DNA of 64,000 nucleotides from NCBI RefSeq assembly GCF_020991455.1, contig NZ_JAJMOX010000006.1, positions 310,001-374,000 on the forward strand. The letters are read 5' to 3'. The stretch's first letter is position 1. The number at the start of each line of letters is the position of its first letter. Of this stretch, positions 53,033 through 61,224 are shown piece after piece. A program made the position numbers and the translations under genes. Under the pieces are notes generated by a model that worked only from the letters and a program-made list of their open reading frames with translations, did not search any database and had not been told where the DNA came from. The stretch comes from Flavobacterium sp. JAS. GTDB lineage: Bacteria; Bacteroidota; Bacteroidia; Flavobacteriales; Flavobacteriaceae.

Positions 53033-54430
53033 ATGAAAAAAAGCAATGTTTGGTCGTTACGATTGGGGTTTTCCGGAAAAAAATCCAATACAATTGAAAA
53101 ACTAGGATTAGAAAAATTTCTAAAGTATTCCTATAAATCTACATTTGACAAACAACTTCCTGCTTTTTTAGAAGACGATCCCAAAACACTTCTTGAACTC
53201 AAAGCTTTCCGCGAATCTATAAAAACTGCTGACTCTGAAGCTAAAAAGAAGATTCTGAAAAAAGAAATCTATTCGGCTCTTGACTTTAGAAAGTGGTGGA
53301 TAGATAAAATACGGAATGATGAATTTCCATTACGTGAAAATATGGTTTGTTTCTGGCACAATCATTTCGTTTCGACTTCTCAAAAAGTAAAAGTCAACTA
53401 TTGGATTTACCAGCACAATATGATTTTGCGTGAAAATGCTTTTGGTAATTTCAAGGAATTAACCAAGCAAATCATAAAGTCAAATGCGATGATAAAGTAT
53501 TTGGACAATGTCGACAATAAAAAAGGCAAATACAACGAAAATCTAAGCCGTGAATTATTAGAATTGTTCACAATCGGGATTGGGAATTATTCTGAAAGTG
53601 ATATCAAAAACGGCGCAAGAGCTCTGGCTGGTTTAAATTATGGAGATGATGGTGCGGTTTATAGAAAAAATATAGAAGATAATAGCGATAAAACTTATTT
53701 CGGAAAAACCGGAAACTGGAAAGTAGATGATTTGGTTGATATTATTTTCGAACAAAAGAAAATTCCGTATTTGATTACCCGCAAGATTCTAAAATGGTTT
53801 ATTTATGATAATCCGTCAGAAGAATTGGTGACGTATTACGGGGATTATTTCAGAAAAGTAAAATTTGAAATCGAGCCGTTGCTAACAAAGATTTTTACAG
53901 AAGAATATGCCAAAGAGAATTTTGGAACAAAAATTAAAGATCCGCTTGTTTATATTTTGCAATTAGTAGAAGAATTAGAAATCAAAGATTTTGATAGTGG
54001 TTTAATTGTTTTGTTTTTGAGACAGCAGGGAATGGATTTGTACAATCAGGTAAATGTAAAAGGTTGGGATGGCGGAAATTCCTGGTTGACTTCGCAGATA
54101 TATTTGCAGCGCAATAATACCTCAGATTTACTTTGCAGTGGAAGAACTATTACCAGAAAAATTCTTAATTCATTAGGTAATAGTGATGAAAAACCGAAAG
54201 CAGAATTCGAAAAAATTGATGTGAAAATCGATTTTGATTCTAATGGAAATAACAAAACCATTATTACAGAATTATCGAATAGACTATTGTTTAAAGTAAA
54301 TGAATCTGTTCAAAAAGATATGGAAAATTTACTAAAATATGATTTTGATCCAAAAGAGGAACACGCCAACTTCGCGGTAATAAGACTCTTTAATTACATT
54401 ACGAAACTACCCGAATATCAATTAATTTAG
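53033..54430 (+). CDS. DUF1800 protein
   Basis: 465 aa. Conserved blocks of the family are visible: NMVCFWHNHFVSTSQKVKVN, REN AFGNFKELTKQIIKSNAM, LSRELLELFTIGIGNYSESD, LAGLNYGDDG and VKGWDGGNSWLTSQIYLQRN. No signal peptide is obvious. DUF1800 proteins are almost always encoded next to a DUF1501 protein, as here (12-nt gap), and the pair is thought to act together in the envelope. Biochemical function is unknown. Confidence 0.87.
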   Translation: MKKSNVWSLRLGFSGKKSNTIEKLGLEKFLKYSYKSTFDKQLPAFLEDDPKTLLELKAFRESIKTADSEAKKKILKKEIYSALDFRKWWIDKIRNDEFPLRENMVCFWHNHFVSTSQKVKVNYWIYQHNMILRENAFGNFKELTKQIIKSNAMIKYLDNVDNKKGKYNENLSRELLELFTIGIGNYSESDIKNGARALAGLNYGDDGAVYRKNIEDNSDKTYFGKTGNWKVDDLVDIIFEQKKIPYLITRKILKWFIYDNPSEELVTYYGDYFRKVKFEIEPLLTKIFTEEYAKENFGTKIKDPLVYILQLVEELEIKDFDSGLIVLFLRQQGMDLYNQVNVKGWDGGNSWLTSQIYLQRNNTSDLLCSGRTITRKILNSLGNSDEKPKAEFEKIDVKIDFDSNGNNKTIITELSNRLLFKVNESVQKDMENLLKYDFDPKEEHANFAVIRLFNYITKLPEYQLI

Positions 54431-54442
54431 AAAACTACAGCC

Positions 54443-55612
54443 ATGAACAGAAGGAATTTTCTAACGCTTACAGGAACTTTTACGGGTGGAATGCTTGTGC
54501 TTCCTGATTTTTTACATGCTTTTGGTTCGCAGAATAATTTGATAATCGGTGAGCAATGTATTGTTTTTGTACAGTTAAATGGTGGAAACGACGGATTGAA
54601 TACATTTATTCCGTACGATAATCCGCTCTATTATGATTTGAGAACAAAAATTGCTTTAAATAAAGATGTGGTTGTTGGAAAAAATAACGGAATGGCGTTT
54701 CATCCTTCTTTAAAAGATTTTGCCCAAATGCAACAAAACGGTGATTTAACAGTAATTCAGAATGTGGGTTATCCGGAACCTATTCGTTCACATTTTCGCA
54801 GTCAGGAAATCTGGCAAACAGCAACAGATTCTAATAAATATATAAATGAAGGCTGGTTAGGAAGATATTTAGACTTACAATGTAACGGACATCAGGCAAC
54901 GGCGGGAATAAATCTGGATTCTATTGATAATCTGGCTTTGAAAGGAATGGAGCCGAATTCTATTACGGTAAAAGATCCGAATCGATTTAAGGTAAAATCA
55001 GACAAAGAAGAAAACGTAACATTATCAGATAATCCACAATTAGATTTTGTTCGGAAAATTGCCAATTCAGTTACCGAGGGTTCGGATGAAATTCAGAAAG
55101 CATTGGCAAAGTCCAAAACAGAAATTAGTTATCCTAAAACGGACTTATCAAAAAATCTGGAATGGATTGGAAGATTAATCAAAGGAAATTTGAACTCAAA
55201 AGTATATTATACTTCACTTGGAGGATTTGATACACATGACAATCAACTTGCCATTCACGAAAAAAAATTAACAGATTTAAATGACGCATTGTACAGTTTT
55301 TATCAGGATTTAAAACAAGCACAATTACTTCAAAATGTTACAGTTGTTGTATTCTCAGAATTTGGGCGACGAGTAAAAGACAATGGAAACGGTACAGATC
55401 ACGGAACCGCAGCGCCAATGTTTATTATTGGAGGAAATAATAAAGGAACAATTTTAGGAAATAACCCAAATTTATCCGACTTAGATAATGGAGATTTAAA
55501 ATATGAAATTGATTTCAGGAGTGTGTATGCTTCTTTGTTACAGCAAAAAATGAATTTTGATTATTCTAAAATTGGAATTAAGAATAAACCTGTTTCTGGG
55601 TTGTTTAGTTAA
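54443..55612 (+). CDS. DUF1501 protein, Tat-exported, sulfatase-like fold
   Basis: 389 aa. The N-terminus MNRRNFLTLTGTFTGGML is a twin-arginine signal, so the protein is probably folded before export. The body resembles the alkaline-phosphatase/sulfatase superfamily: FVQLNGGNDGLNTFIPYDNP, YTSLGGFDTHDNQLAIHEKK, VVFSEFGRRVKDNGNGTDHG and TAAPMFIIGGN contain Asp/His residues suited to metal binding. It follows the DUF1800 gene by 12 nt. Activity is unproven. Confidence 0.87.
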   Translation: MNRRNFLTLTGTFTGGMLVLPDFLHAFGSQNNLIIGEQCIVFVQLNGGNDGLNTFIPYDNPLYYDLRTKIALNKDVVVGKNNGMAFHPSLKDFAQMQQNGDLTVIQNVGYPEPIRSHFRSQEIWQTATDSNKYINEGWLGRYLDLQCNGHQATAGINLDSIDNLALKGMEPNSITVKDPNRFKVKSDKEENVTLSDNPQLDFVRKIANSVTEGSDEIQKALAKSKTEISYPKTDLSKNLEWIGRLIKGNLNSKVYYTSLGGFDTHDNQLAIHEKKLTDLNDALYSFYQDLKQAQLLQNVTVVVFSEFGRRVKDNGNGTDHGTAAPMFIIGGNNKGTILGNNPNLSDLDNGDLKYEIDFRSVYASLLQQKMNFDYSKIGIKNKPVSGLFS

Positions 55613-55637
55613 ATACAAAATCAAGATTTTGTTTGAG

Positions 55638-55768
55638 TTGCCTCCTGCTTTAGCTGGAGGTTTTAATAGAGATAGGAAAAATAGGCTTTAGCCAAAATAC
55701 TTGAGAAATTTTGGCTAAAGCCTAAAAGATGTAAAATCTCTCTAACCTCCAGCTAAAGCAGGAGGCAA
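55638..55768. repeat. nested double inverted repeat
   Basis: Outer arms are a 25-bp perfect inverted repeat (55638-55662 with 55744-55768; core CCTCCTGCTTTAGCTGGAGG). Inner arms are a 16-bp perfect repeat (55682-55697 with 55709-55724; AGGCTTTAGCC). Both share GCTTTAGC, and weaker pairing (AGAGAT/ATCTCT) lies between. The whole 131 bp can fold into one cruciform. Confidence 0.9.
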
Positions 55769-55832
55769 TTCAGAATATATCTCATGTATTTATTTTTACT
55801 AAATTTGTATATTCAATTCTAATAATAAAAAT

Positions 55833-56039
55833 ATGGAAATCAAAAATTTATCTAAATATAGTGATGCAGAAAAAATTGTTTTGGCTGAACAACTATGGGA
55901 TAGTGTTTCTAAAGAGAATTTAGAAGTTTCTGATGATGTGAAGAGGGAATTAGATATTCGTATTCAAAATTTAGAAGAGGGGAAAACTGAGTTATATACT
56001 TGGGATGAGGTTAAGGCTCATTTAAGATCGATTAGATAA
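55833..56039 (+). CDS. antitoxin of the addiction-module (TIGR02574-like) family
   Basis: 68 aa, the usual length. The helical pattern SKYSDAEKIVLAEQLWDSVS and the conserved C-terminal LEEGKTELYTWDEVKAHLRS are hallmarks of the unstable antitoxins paired with RelE/ParE toxins. The stop TAA shares its last A with the toxin ATG (56039), ensuring coupled translation. The complex presumably represses its own promoter upstream of 55833. Confidence 0.9.
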   Translation: MEIKNLSKYSDAEKIVLAEQLWDSVSKENLEVSDDVKRELDIRIQNLEEGKTELYTWDEVKAHLRSIR

Positions 56040-56338
56040 TGCATAGAATTAGGTTTATTAAAGAAGCGTTATTTGATGTTGAAGATGTTGTTATTTGGTA
56101 TGAAGAACAAAGAATAGGGCTTTCGTATGATTTTGAACTTTGTCTGGAAGCGGGACTTAATGAAATCTCAAGAAACCCGAATGCTTTTCAAAAGAAATAT
56201 AAAAATGTAAAAATTAGATTTATTTCAAGATTCCCTTATGGGATTCATTATCGATTTGAGAAAGATGAAATTATTGTTATAGGTGTATTTCATACCTCGC
56301 GTTCTCCTAAAAACTGGTCGAAGAGGTTAAAGTTATAG
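56039..56338 (+). CDS. RelE/ParE-family toxin
   Basis: 99 aa. The RelE/ParE fold is indicated by IRFIKEALFDVEDVVIWYEE, the central YDFELCLEAGLNEISRNPNA and the terminal VRISRFP-like IRFISRFPYGIHYRFEKDEI, IVIGVFHTSRSPKNW. ParE members poison gyrase and RelE members cut mRNA; the HTSRSPKNW end is closer to ParE-type proteins. It starts on the last base of the antitoxin gene. Confidence 0.9.
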   Translation: MHRIRFIKEALFDVEDVVIWYEEQRIGLSYDFELCLEAGLNEISRNPNAFQKKYKNVKIRFISRFPYGIHYRFEKDEIIVIGVFHTSRSPKNWSKRLKL

Positions 56339-56344
56339 ATGAAA

Positions 56345-56385
56345 TCTTAGTAACTTAGAACCTCAGAATCTTAGCAGCTCACTAA
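56345..56385. repeat. degenerate CTTAG repeat (copy 3)
   Basis: CTTAGTAA, CTTAGAAC, CTCAGAAT, CTTAGCAG units directly after the toxin gene. The remaining 110 bp to the leader promoter are AT-rich without a gene. Confidence 0.5.
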
Positions 56386-56494
56386 AAACCAATTGTAAAT
56401 ATCTCGTTTTAAGTCAATATTTTTATATTATCATACAAAACCTGCTAAATTTGTTAAGAAATCCTTTTTTGTTTCATAAAATGCAATATTTTTT

Positions 56495-56524
56495 TTGGTG
56501 CACTGAAATTAATTTATACATTCG
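56495..56524 (+). promoter_or_regulatory. promoter of the aromatic operon leader
   Basis: TTG (56495-56497), 19 nt, then TACATTCG (56517-56524), one mismatch from TAnnTTTG. Predicted start is near 56531, giving about 23 nt before the leader-peptide ATG. Confidence 0.65.
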
Positions 56525-56553
56525 CAGAGAATTTATTGAAAAACACAAACAAA

Positions 56554-56634
56554 ATGTCTAATAACCGTTTTTATTTTAGCAACTCTTTTTATTTCTTCTT
56601 TAGTAGAAGTGAGGATTGTGCTATGGTTATTTGA
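56554..56634 (+). CDS. Phe/Tyr-rich leader peptide of the aromatic operon
   Basis: 26 aa ending in TGA 56632-56634. Residues 6-16 read FYFSNSFYFFF: six Phe and two Tyr in eleven residues. It lies between a promoter and an attenuator, just ahead of the prephenate dehydratase gene. This is the classic arrangement of an amino-acid-sensing leader: ribosomes stall at Phe codons when charged tRNA-Phe is scarce. Confidence 0.88.
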   Translation: MSNNRFYFSNSFYFFFSRSEDCAMVI

Positions 56635-56695
56635 GAAAATTTAAAAGACAAATAAAACTAATATACAATCCTGATGCAAATCAGGATTTTTTTTT
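56597..56695 (+). promoter_or_regulatory. transcription attenuator of the aromatic operon
   Basis: Terminator: stem AATCCTGA/TCAGGATT (56667-56674 with 56681-56688), loop TGCAAA, T-run to 56695. Antiterminator: AGGATTGT inside the leader peptide gene (56612-56619) can pair with ACAATCCT (56665-56672), the left arm of the terminator. An early hairpin CTTC...GAAG (about 56597-56611) can form over the Phe codons. The three structures are mutually exclusive, as in phe/trp attenuation. Confidence 0.85.
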
Positions 56696-56701
56696 GAATA
56701 T

Positions 56702-57538
56702 ATGACAACTAAAATTGCAATACAAGGTATAAAAGGTTCTTTTCATCATCAGGTAGTGAAAGAGTATTTCGCTGAAAACGTGGAAATTGATGAATGTTTA
56801 TCTTTTGAAGAATTAATTGACAGCTTGCTTTCCGGAAAATCAGACCAGGCAGTTATGGCAATTGAAAATTCGATTGCAGGGCCAATTATTCCGAATTATG
56901 CTTTGATTGATAAGAATAATTTACACATTATTGGAGAGCATTATTTAAGCATTCACCAAAATTTAATGGCTTTAAAAGGTCAGAAAATTGAAGATATAAA
57001 AGAAGTTCATTCGCACCCAATGGCAATTTTACAATGTATGGATTTCTTGAAACAATATCCAAACATCAAATTGGTTGAAGATAAAGATACAGCTGAAACA
57101 GCAAGAAGAATTCAGGAAAAACAACTAACCGGAATTGCAGCAATTGCAAGTAAAACGGCTTCTGAAATGTATGATCTTGAAATTATCGCTCCGGAAATTC
57201 AAACGATCAAAAACAACATGACTCGTTTTGTGATTATCAAAAAACAGAATTCATTTTTGCCTGAAGACGAAATCAACAGAGCCTCAATCAAATTTGAATT
57301 AGATCATAAAAGAGGAAGCTTAGCAGCAGTTTTGAATGTAATGAGTGATTGCAAACTGAATTTAACGAAAATTCAATCGCTTCCAAAAATTGAAACACCT
57401 TGGAAATATTCGTTTTTCGTAGATGTAACATTTGAAAAATACGAAGATTTTGCAAAAGCCAAAACGTTATTAAATATAATGGCAGAATATTTTAAAGTGC
57501 TGGGAGAATATAAAAACACTAAGCCTTACATAGGTTAG
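56702..57538 (+). CDS. pheA: prephenate dehydratase
   Basis: 278 aa. It turns prephenate into phenylpyruvate, the last pathway step specific to Phe. The catalytic part spans about residues 3-180 (IAIQGIKGSFHHQVVKEYFA, VMAIENSIAGPIIPNYALID, IQTIKNNMTRFVII; the Thr-Arg-Phe motif is present). A C-terminal ACT domain (KRGSLAAVLNVMSDCKLNLT, IQSLP) gives feedback by Phe. It is monofunctional; chorismate mutase is fused to the DAHP synthase at the operon's end. Its start lies 7 nt after the attenuator T-run. Confidence 0.93.
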   Translation: MTTKIAIQGIKGSFHHQVVKEYFAENVEIDECLSFEELIDSLLSGKSDQAVMAIENSIAGPIIPNYALIDKNNLHIIGEHYLSIHQNLMALKGQKIEDIKEVHSHPMAILQCMDFLKQYPNIKLVEDKDTAETARRIQEKQLTGIAAIASKTASEMYDLEIIAPEIQTIKNNMTRFVIIKKQNSFLPEDEINRASIKFELDHKRGSLAAVLNVMSDCKLNLTKIQSLPKIETPWKYSFFVDVTFEKYEDFAKAKTLLNIMAEYFKVLGEYKNTKPYIG

Positions 57539-57610
57539 AAGTTAGAAGTTAGAAAGTCAAAAGTAAAAAGAGCCTAAAGTATACAGCTTAAAGCCTAAAG
57601 CAGAAAAAAA

Positions 57611-58756
57611 ATGATTACAACAGCAAAAAGATTAGATACAGTTGAAGAATACTACTTCTCATCAAAATTGAGAGAAGTAAGGCAACTAATGTCTGAGGGA
57701 AAACCGATCATTAGTATGGGAATTGGAAGCCCTGATTTGAGTCCGTCTAAAGCAGTAATTGAAGCGGTTGCCGCAGCAATTCAAGATGAAAACGGGCATG
57801 GTTATCAGAGTTATCAGGGATTGCCGGAATTGAGAAAGGGAATGGCAGATTTTTATCAGAATCAATTTGGTGTTGAATTAAATCCGAATAATGAGATTTT
57901 GCCTTTGATGGGTTCGAAAGAAGGAATTATGCATATTTCGTTAGCATTTTTAAATGAGGGCGATCACGTTTTAATTCCGAATCCGGGTTATCCAACATAT
58001 ACTTCGGTAACTAATTTAGTTGGAGCGGTTCCGGTTTATTATGATTTGAAAGAAGCGAATGCTTGGGAACCGGATTTTGAAGCTTTAGAAAAATTAGATC
58101 TTTCGAAAGTAAAAATTATGTGGCTGGGTTATCCACACATGCCAACAGGAGCGAGAGGAAGTTTAGCGTTATTTGAAAAATTGGTTGCCTTTGCTAAAAA
58201 ACACAATATATTATTGATTAACGATAATCCGTATAGTTTTGTTTTGAATGATAATCCGATGAGTTTATTGCAAGTTGAAGGTGCAAAAGAGGTGGCTTTA
58301 GAATTAAATTCATTAAGCAAAACGTTCAATATGGCGGGCTGGAGAGTTGGAATGGTTTTAGGAAATCCTGAAATTATTGATGCAATCCTAAAAGTAAAAA
58401 GTAACATGGACAGCGGTATGTTTTACGGAATCCAAAAAGGTGCAGTTGCAGCTTTAAACTGTGATGAATCCTGGTTCGAAGATCAGAACAAAATTTACAG
58501 ACGCCGCAGAGAATTAACAGAAAAACTAGCAGAGAAATTAGGCTGCAAAGTTTATAAAGAAGGAGTTGGGCTTTTTGTTTGGGCAAAACTTCCGGAAGGA
58601 ATCGAATCATCAGAAAAGTTCATTGACGAAATATTATACGAGAAACATATTTTTATCACACCAGGAACAATCTTCGGAAGTAATGGTGAAGGATATATCA
58701 GATTCTCGTTGTGTGTGAAAGAAGAAAAAGTACAAGAAGCGATTGATAGGTTTTAA
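57611..58756 (+). CDS. PLP-dependent aminotransferase (aromatic/aspartate type)
   Basis: 381 aa, class I fold. PLP attaches to Lys237 in LNSLSKTFNMAGWRVG. Other landmarks are ISMGIGSPDLSPSKAVIEAV, GYQSYQGLPELRKGM, VLIPNPGYPTYTSV, LLINDNPYSFVLND and GYIRFSLC. In this operon it most likely transaminates phenylpyruvate and hydroxyphenylpyruvate to Phe and Tyr, although the sequence is also close to LL-diaminopimelate- and alanine-type transaminases. It follows pheA by 72 nt. Confidence 0.88.
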   Translation: MITTAKRLDTVEEYYFSSKLREVRQLMSEGKPIISMGIGSPDLSPSKAVIEAVAAAIQDENGHGYQSYQGLPELRKGMADFYQNQFGVELNPNNEILPLMGSKEGIMHISLAFLNEGDHVLIPNPGYPTYTSVTNLVGAVPVYYDLKEANAWEPDFEALEKLDLSKVKIMWLGYPHMPTGARGSLALFEKLVAFAKKHNILLINDNPYSFVLNDNPMSLLQVEGAKEVALELNSLSKTFNMAGWRVGMVLGNPEIIDAILKVKSNMDSGMFYGIQKGAVAALNCDESWFEDQNKIYRRRRELTEKLAEKLGCKVYKEGVGLFVWAKLPEGIESSEKFIDEILYEKHIFITPGTIFGSNGEGYIRFSLCVKEEKVQEAIDRF

Positions 58757-58852
58757 GTATTAAGATTTTAGAAGTAAGAAGCAAGATGTTAGACTTTAGA
58801 TTGTCTGGTGACAGAAAGATTAAATTGAAAATCAGAGGTCTTGAAAAAACGT

Positions 58853-58938
58853 GAAGCCCTAGCCCTGATAGAAGTGGAAATCCTTTTTTGAGGTTTTTAC
58901 CGAAAAAAAGATTGAAACGGATAGCAGAAAATTGCTTC
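58853..58938 (+). repeat. GATTGAAGTG...GCGGG element (copy 2)
   Basis: GCCCTGATAGAAGTGGAAAT, CCTTTTTT, AAAAAAAGATTGAAACGG and ATAGCAGAAAATTGC recapitulate the 52709-52790 copy in the same order on the plus strand. It sits inside the aromatic operon, in the 196-bp gap before tyrA. The ends GAAGC/GCTTC are inverted. Confidence 0.8.
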
Positions 58939-58952
58939 AAATAAAAATAAAT

Positions 58953-59810
58953 ATGAAAGTATACGTAATAGGAATAGGGTTAATAGGAGGATCGATGGTG
59001 CTGGACATTAAAGATCAACATCCAAATGCGACTATTTTTGGAATAGATAATAACGAGAAACACTTGCAGGAAGCAATTGATTTGAGTGTTATCGATCAGG
59101 CAGGAAGTTTTGAAGGTTTGGCTGAAGCCGATTTTGTAATTGTTTCAGTTCCTGTAGATGTTGCATTGACGGTTTTGCCTAAAGTGCTGGATTTGGTTGG
59201 AGATAAAACGATTGTTTTTGAGGTTGGATCGACTAAAAAACCAATTTGTGATGCTGTGGCGAACCACCCGAAAAGAAGAAATTTTATTGCAACGCACCCA
59301 ATTGCGGGAACGGAGTTTTCAGGACCTTCGGCAGCGATAAAAGGTTTGTTTAAAGGGAAAACGAACATTATTTGCGAAGTGGAAAAAACCACTTTTAAAT
59401 TGCAGGAAAAGGCGTTAAAGCTTTTTAGCGAAATAGGAATGAGGATTCGATACATGGACCCAATTTCGCACGACAAACACATTGCTTACGTTTCGCATTT
59501 GTCGCACATTAGTTCGTTCATGCTTGGTAAAACGGTGATGAATAAAGAAAAAGACGAACAGGATATTTTTGATATGGCGGGAAGTGGATTTGAAAGCACC
59601 GTTCGTCTGGCAAAAAGTTCTCCCGCAATGTGGACACCGATTTTTAAGCAAAACAAGGAGCACGTTCTGGAAACACTAGAAGCTTACATTTCAAATTTGA
59701 GTCGGTTTAGGGATTTGTTAAAAGAAGAAGATTACAACGCCATTTTTGAGGAAATGGAAAGCACAAATAAGATCAAAGAGATATTAAACGGATTAACTAT
59801 TAAAAAATAA
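58953..59810 (+). CDS. tyrA: prephenate dehydrogenase
   Basis: 285 aa from ATG 58953 (MKVYVIGIGLIGGSMVLDIK), which places the NAD-binding GxGxxG right at the N-terminus as in the family; an upstream in-frame codon at 58932 lies in repeat sequence. It oxidises and decarboxylates prephenate to 4-hydroxyphenylpyruvate, the Tyr branch. FVIVSVPVDVALTVLPKVLD, FIATHPIAGTEFSGP and the His in YVSHLSHISSFMLG are conserved. It is monofunctional, with no ACT or mutase domain. The next gene starts 20 nt later. Confidence 0.93.
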   Translation: MKVYVIGIGLIGGSMVLDIKDQHPNATIFGIDNNEKHLQEAIDLSVIDQAGSFEGLAEADFVIVSVPVDVALTVLPKVLDLVGDKTIVFEVGSTKKPICDAVANHPKRRNFIATHPIAGTEFSGPSAAIKGLFKGKTNIICEVEKTTFKLQEKALKLFSEIGMRIRYMDPISHDKHIAYVSHLSHISSFMLGKTVMNKEKDEQDIFDMAGSGFESTVRLAKSSPAMWTPIFKQNKEHVLETLEAYISNLSRFRDLLKEEDYNAIFEEMESTNKIKEILNGLTIKK

Positions 59811-59830
59811 AAATAAAACTAAAAATTAAG

Positions 59831-60913
59831 ATGGAAAATAAGAAAGAAATGAGAAAGTGGTTAGAAGATTTCAATTTAAATCACCCACTTGTGATAGCTG
59901 GACCATGTAGTGCAGAAACAGAAGATCAAGTATTGAGAATTGCTCACGAATTGAAAGATTCAAAAGTTAGTGTGTTCAGAGCAGGAATCTGGAAACCAAG
60001 AACGCGTCCGGGAGGATTTGAAGGTGTTGGAGAAATTGGTTTAAAATGGTTACAAAAAGCAAAAGCTGAAACTGGTTTATTGATGGGAACTGAAGTTGCA
60101 ACTGCAGCTCACTGTAAACTAGCTTTAGAACATGATATCGACGTTTTATGGGTTGGTGCTCGTACAACAGCAAACCCTTTCGCCGTTCAGGAAATTGCTG
60201 ATACTTTGAAAGGAACTGATAAAATCGTTTTGGTTAAAAACCCTGTAAACCCGGATTTAGCTTTATGGTTAGGTGGTGTTGAGCGTTTACACATGGCTGG
60301 AATCGAGAAATTAGGTGTTATTCACAGAGGTTTCTCTACTTACGAAAAAACAAAATACAGAAACATTCCAGAATGGCAAATTGCTATCGAATTGCAAAAT
60401 AAATTCCCTGATTTACCATTAATCATCGATCCATCTCACATTACAGGAGATCGTAAAATGATTTTTGAAGTAACTCAAGAGGCTTTAGATTTGAATTACG
60501 ATGGTATGATTATCGAAACGCACTACGATCCGGACAACGCTTGGTCTGATGCTGCGCAACAAGTTACTCCAGATGCTTTGAAACAAATCATTAAAGATTT
60601 GACTATCAGAAAAACGGATGATACTACAGATGAGTACAGCCAAAAAATGAAAAAACTAAGAGCTAACATCGACGTTCTTGATGCTAACTTATTAGAGTTG
60701 TTAGGAAAACGTATGAAAGTTGCTGACGAAATTGGTCAGGTGAAAAAAGATGCAAACGTAGCGATTCTTCAAAACAATCGTTGGAATGAAATCTTAGGGA
60801 AAATGATTTTGGAAGGTGAGAAAAAAGGTCTTACTGAAGAGTTTGTTTTGAGAATGTTCAAAGCTATTCACCAGGAAAGTATTGGTCACCAGGAAAAAGT
60901 ATTCAATGCATAA
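59831..60913 (+). CDS. bifunctional DAHP synthase/chorismate mutase
   Basis: 360 aa. Residues about 1-265 form a type I-beta (AroA/Kdo8P-like) 3-deoxy-7-phosphoheptulonate synthase: PLVIAGPCSAETEDQVLRIA, RAGIWKPRTRPGGFEGVGEI, DVLWVGARTTANPFAVQ, LPLIIDPSHITGDRKM. The C-terminal 90 residues form an AroQ chorismate mutase (KMKKLRANIDVLDANLLELL, GKRMKVADEIGQVKK). It thus joins the first shikimate step to the Phe/Tyr branch. Such fusions allow feedback through the mutase domain by prephenate or chorismate. It is last in the operon, followed by a terminator. Confidence 0.94.
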   Translation: MENKKEMRKWLEDFNLNHPLVIAGPCSAETEDQVLRIAHELKDSKVSVFRAGIWKPRTRPGGFEGVGEIGLKWLQKAKAETGLLMGTEVATAAHCKLALEHDIDVLWVGARTTANPFAVQEIADTLKGTDKIVLVKNPVNPDLALWLGGVERLHMAGIEKLGVIHRGFSTYEKTKYRNIPEWQIAIELQNKFPDLPLIIDPSHITGDRKMIFEVTQEALDLNYDGMIIETHYDPDNAWSDAAQQVTPDALKQIIKDLTIRKTDDTTDEYSQKMKKLRANIDVLDANLLELLGKRMKVADEIGQVKKDANVAILQNNRWNEILGKMILEGEKKGLTEEFVLRMFKAIHQESIGHQEKVFNA

Positions 60914-61016
60914 TTGATTATTAAAATTTATAAGTGCTATAAGTTAATTTAAGTTTTTGCAAATTTTGCTCTTTTATTTTCTTATATCACAATATTAAAA
61001 ATAGATTGTTTTTTTT

Positions 61017-61058
61017 AAAATCCCCATCGCTTTGAAAGAAGTGATGGGGATTTTTTGT
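61017..61058 (+). terminator. terminator of the aromatic operon
   Basis: Stem ATCCCCATCGCTT/AAGTGATGGGGAT (61020-61032 with 61039-61051, one G-T pair), then T6. Confidence 0.9.
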
Positions 61059-61070
61059 TTTTAAATTATA

Positions 61071-61144
61071 TAGCCCGCGGTTTTGATCGAGGGGACACAA
61101 TCAATAATCATAATCTTTATCGCCACGATTGAAACCGTGGGCTA
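61071..61144. repeat. TAGCCCGCGG inverted repeat
   Basis: TAGCCCGCGGTTTTGATCG (61071-61089) and CGATTGAAACCGTGGGCTA (61126-61144) pair at 16 of 19 positions. It lies between the aromatic operon and rsgA and is GC-richer than its surroundings. Confidence 0.8.
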
Positions 61145-61224
61145 TGTTTAAAATTATTCATTTATCTTTGCAAAGATTTAGAGCTTAAATCTAAACTCTA
61201 AAATCAGCAATTTAAAATTAAATA

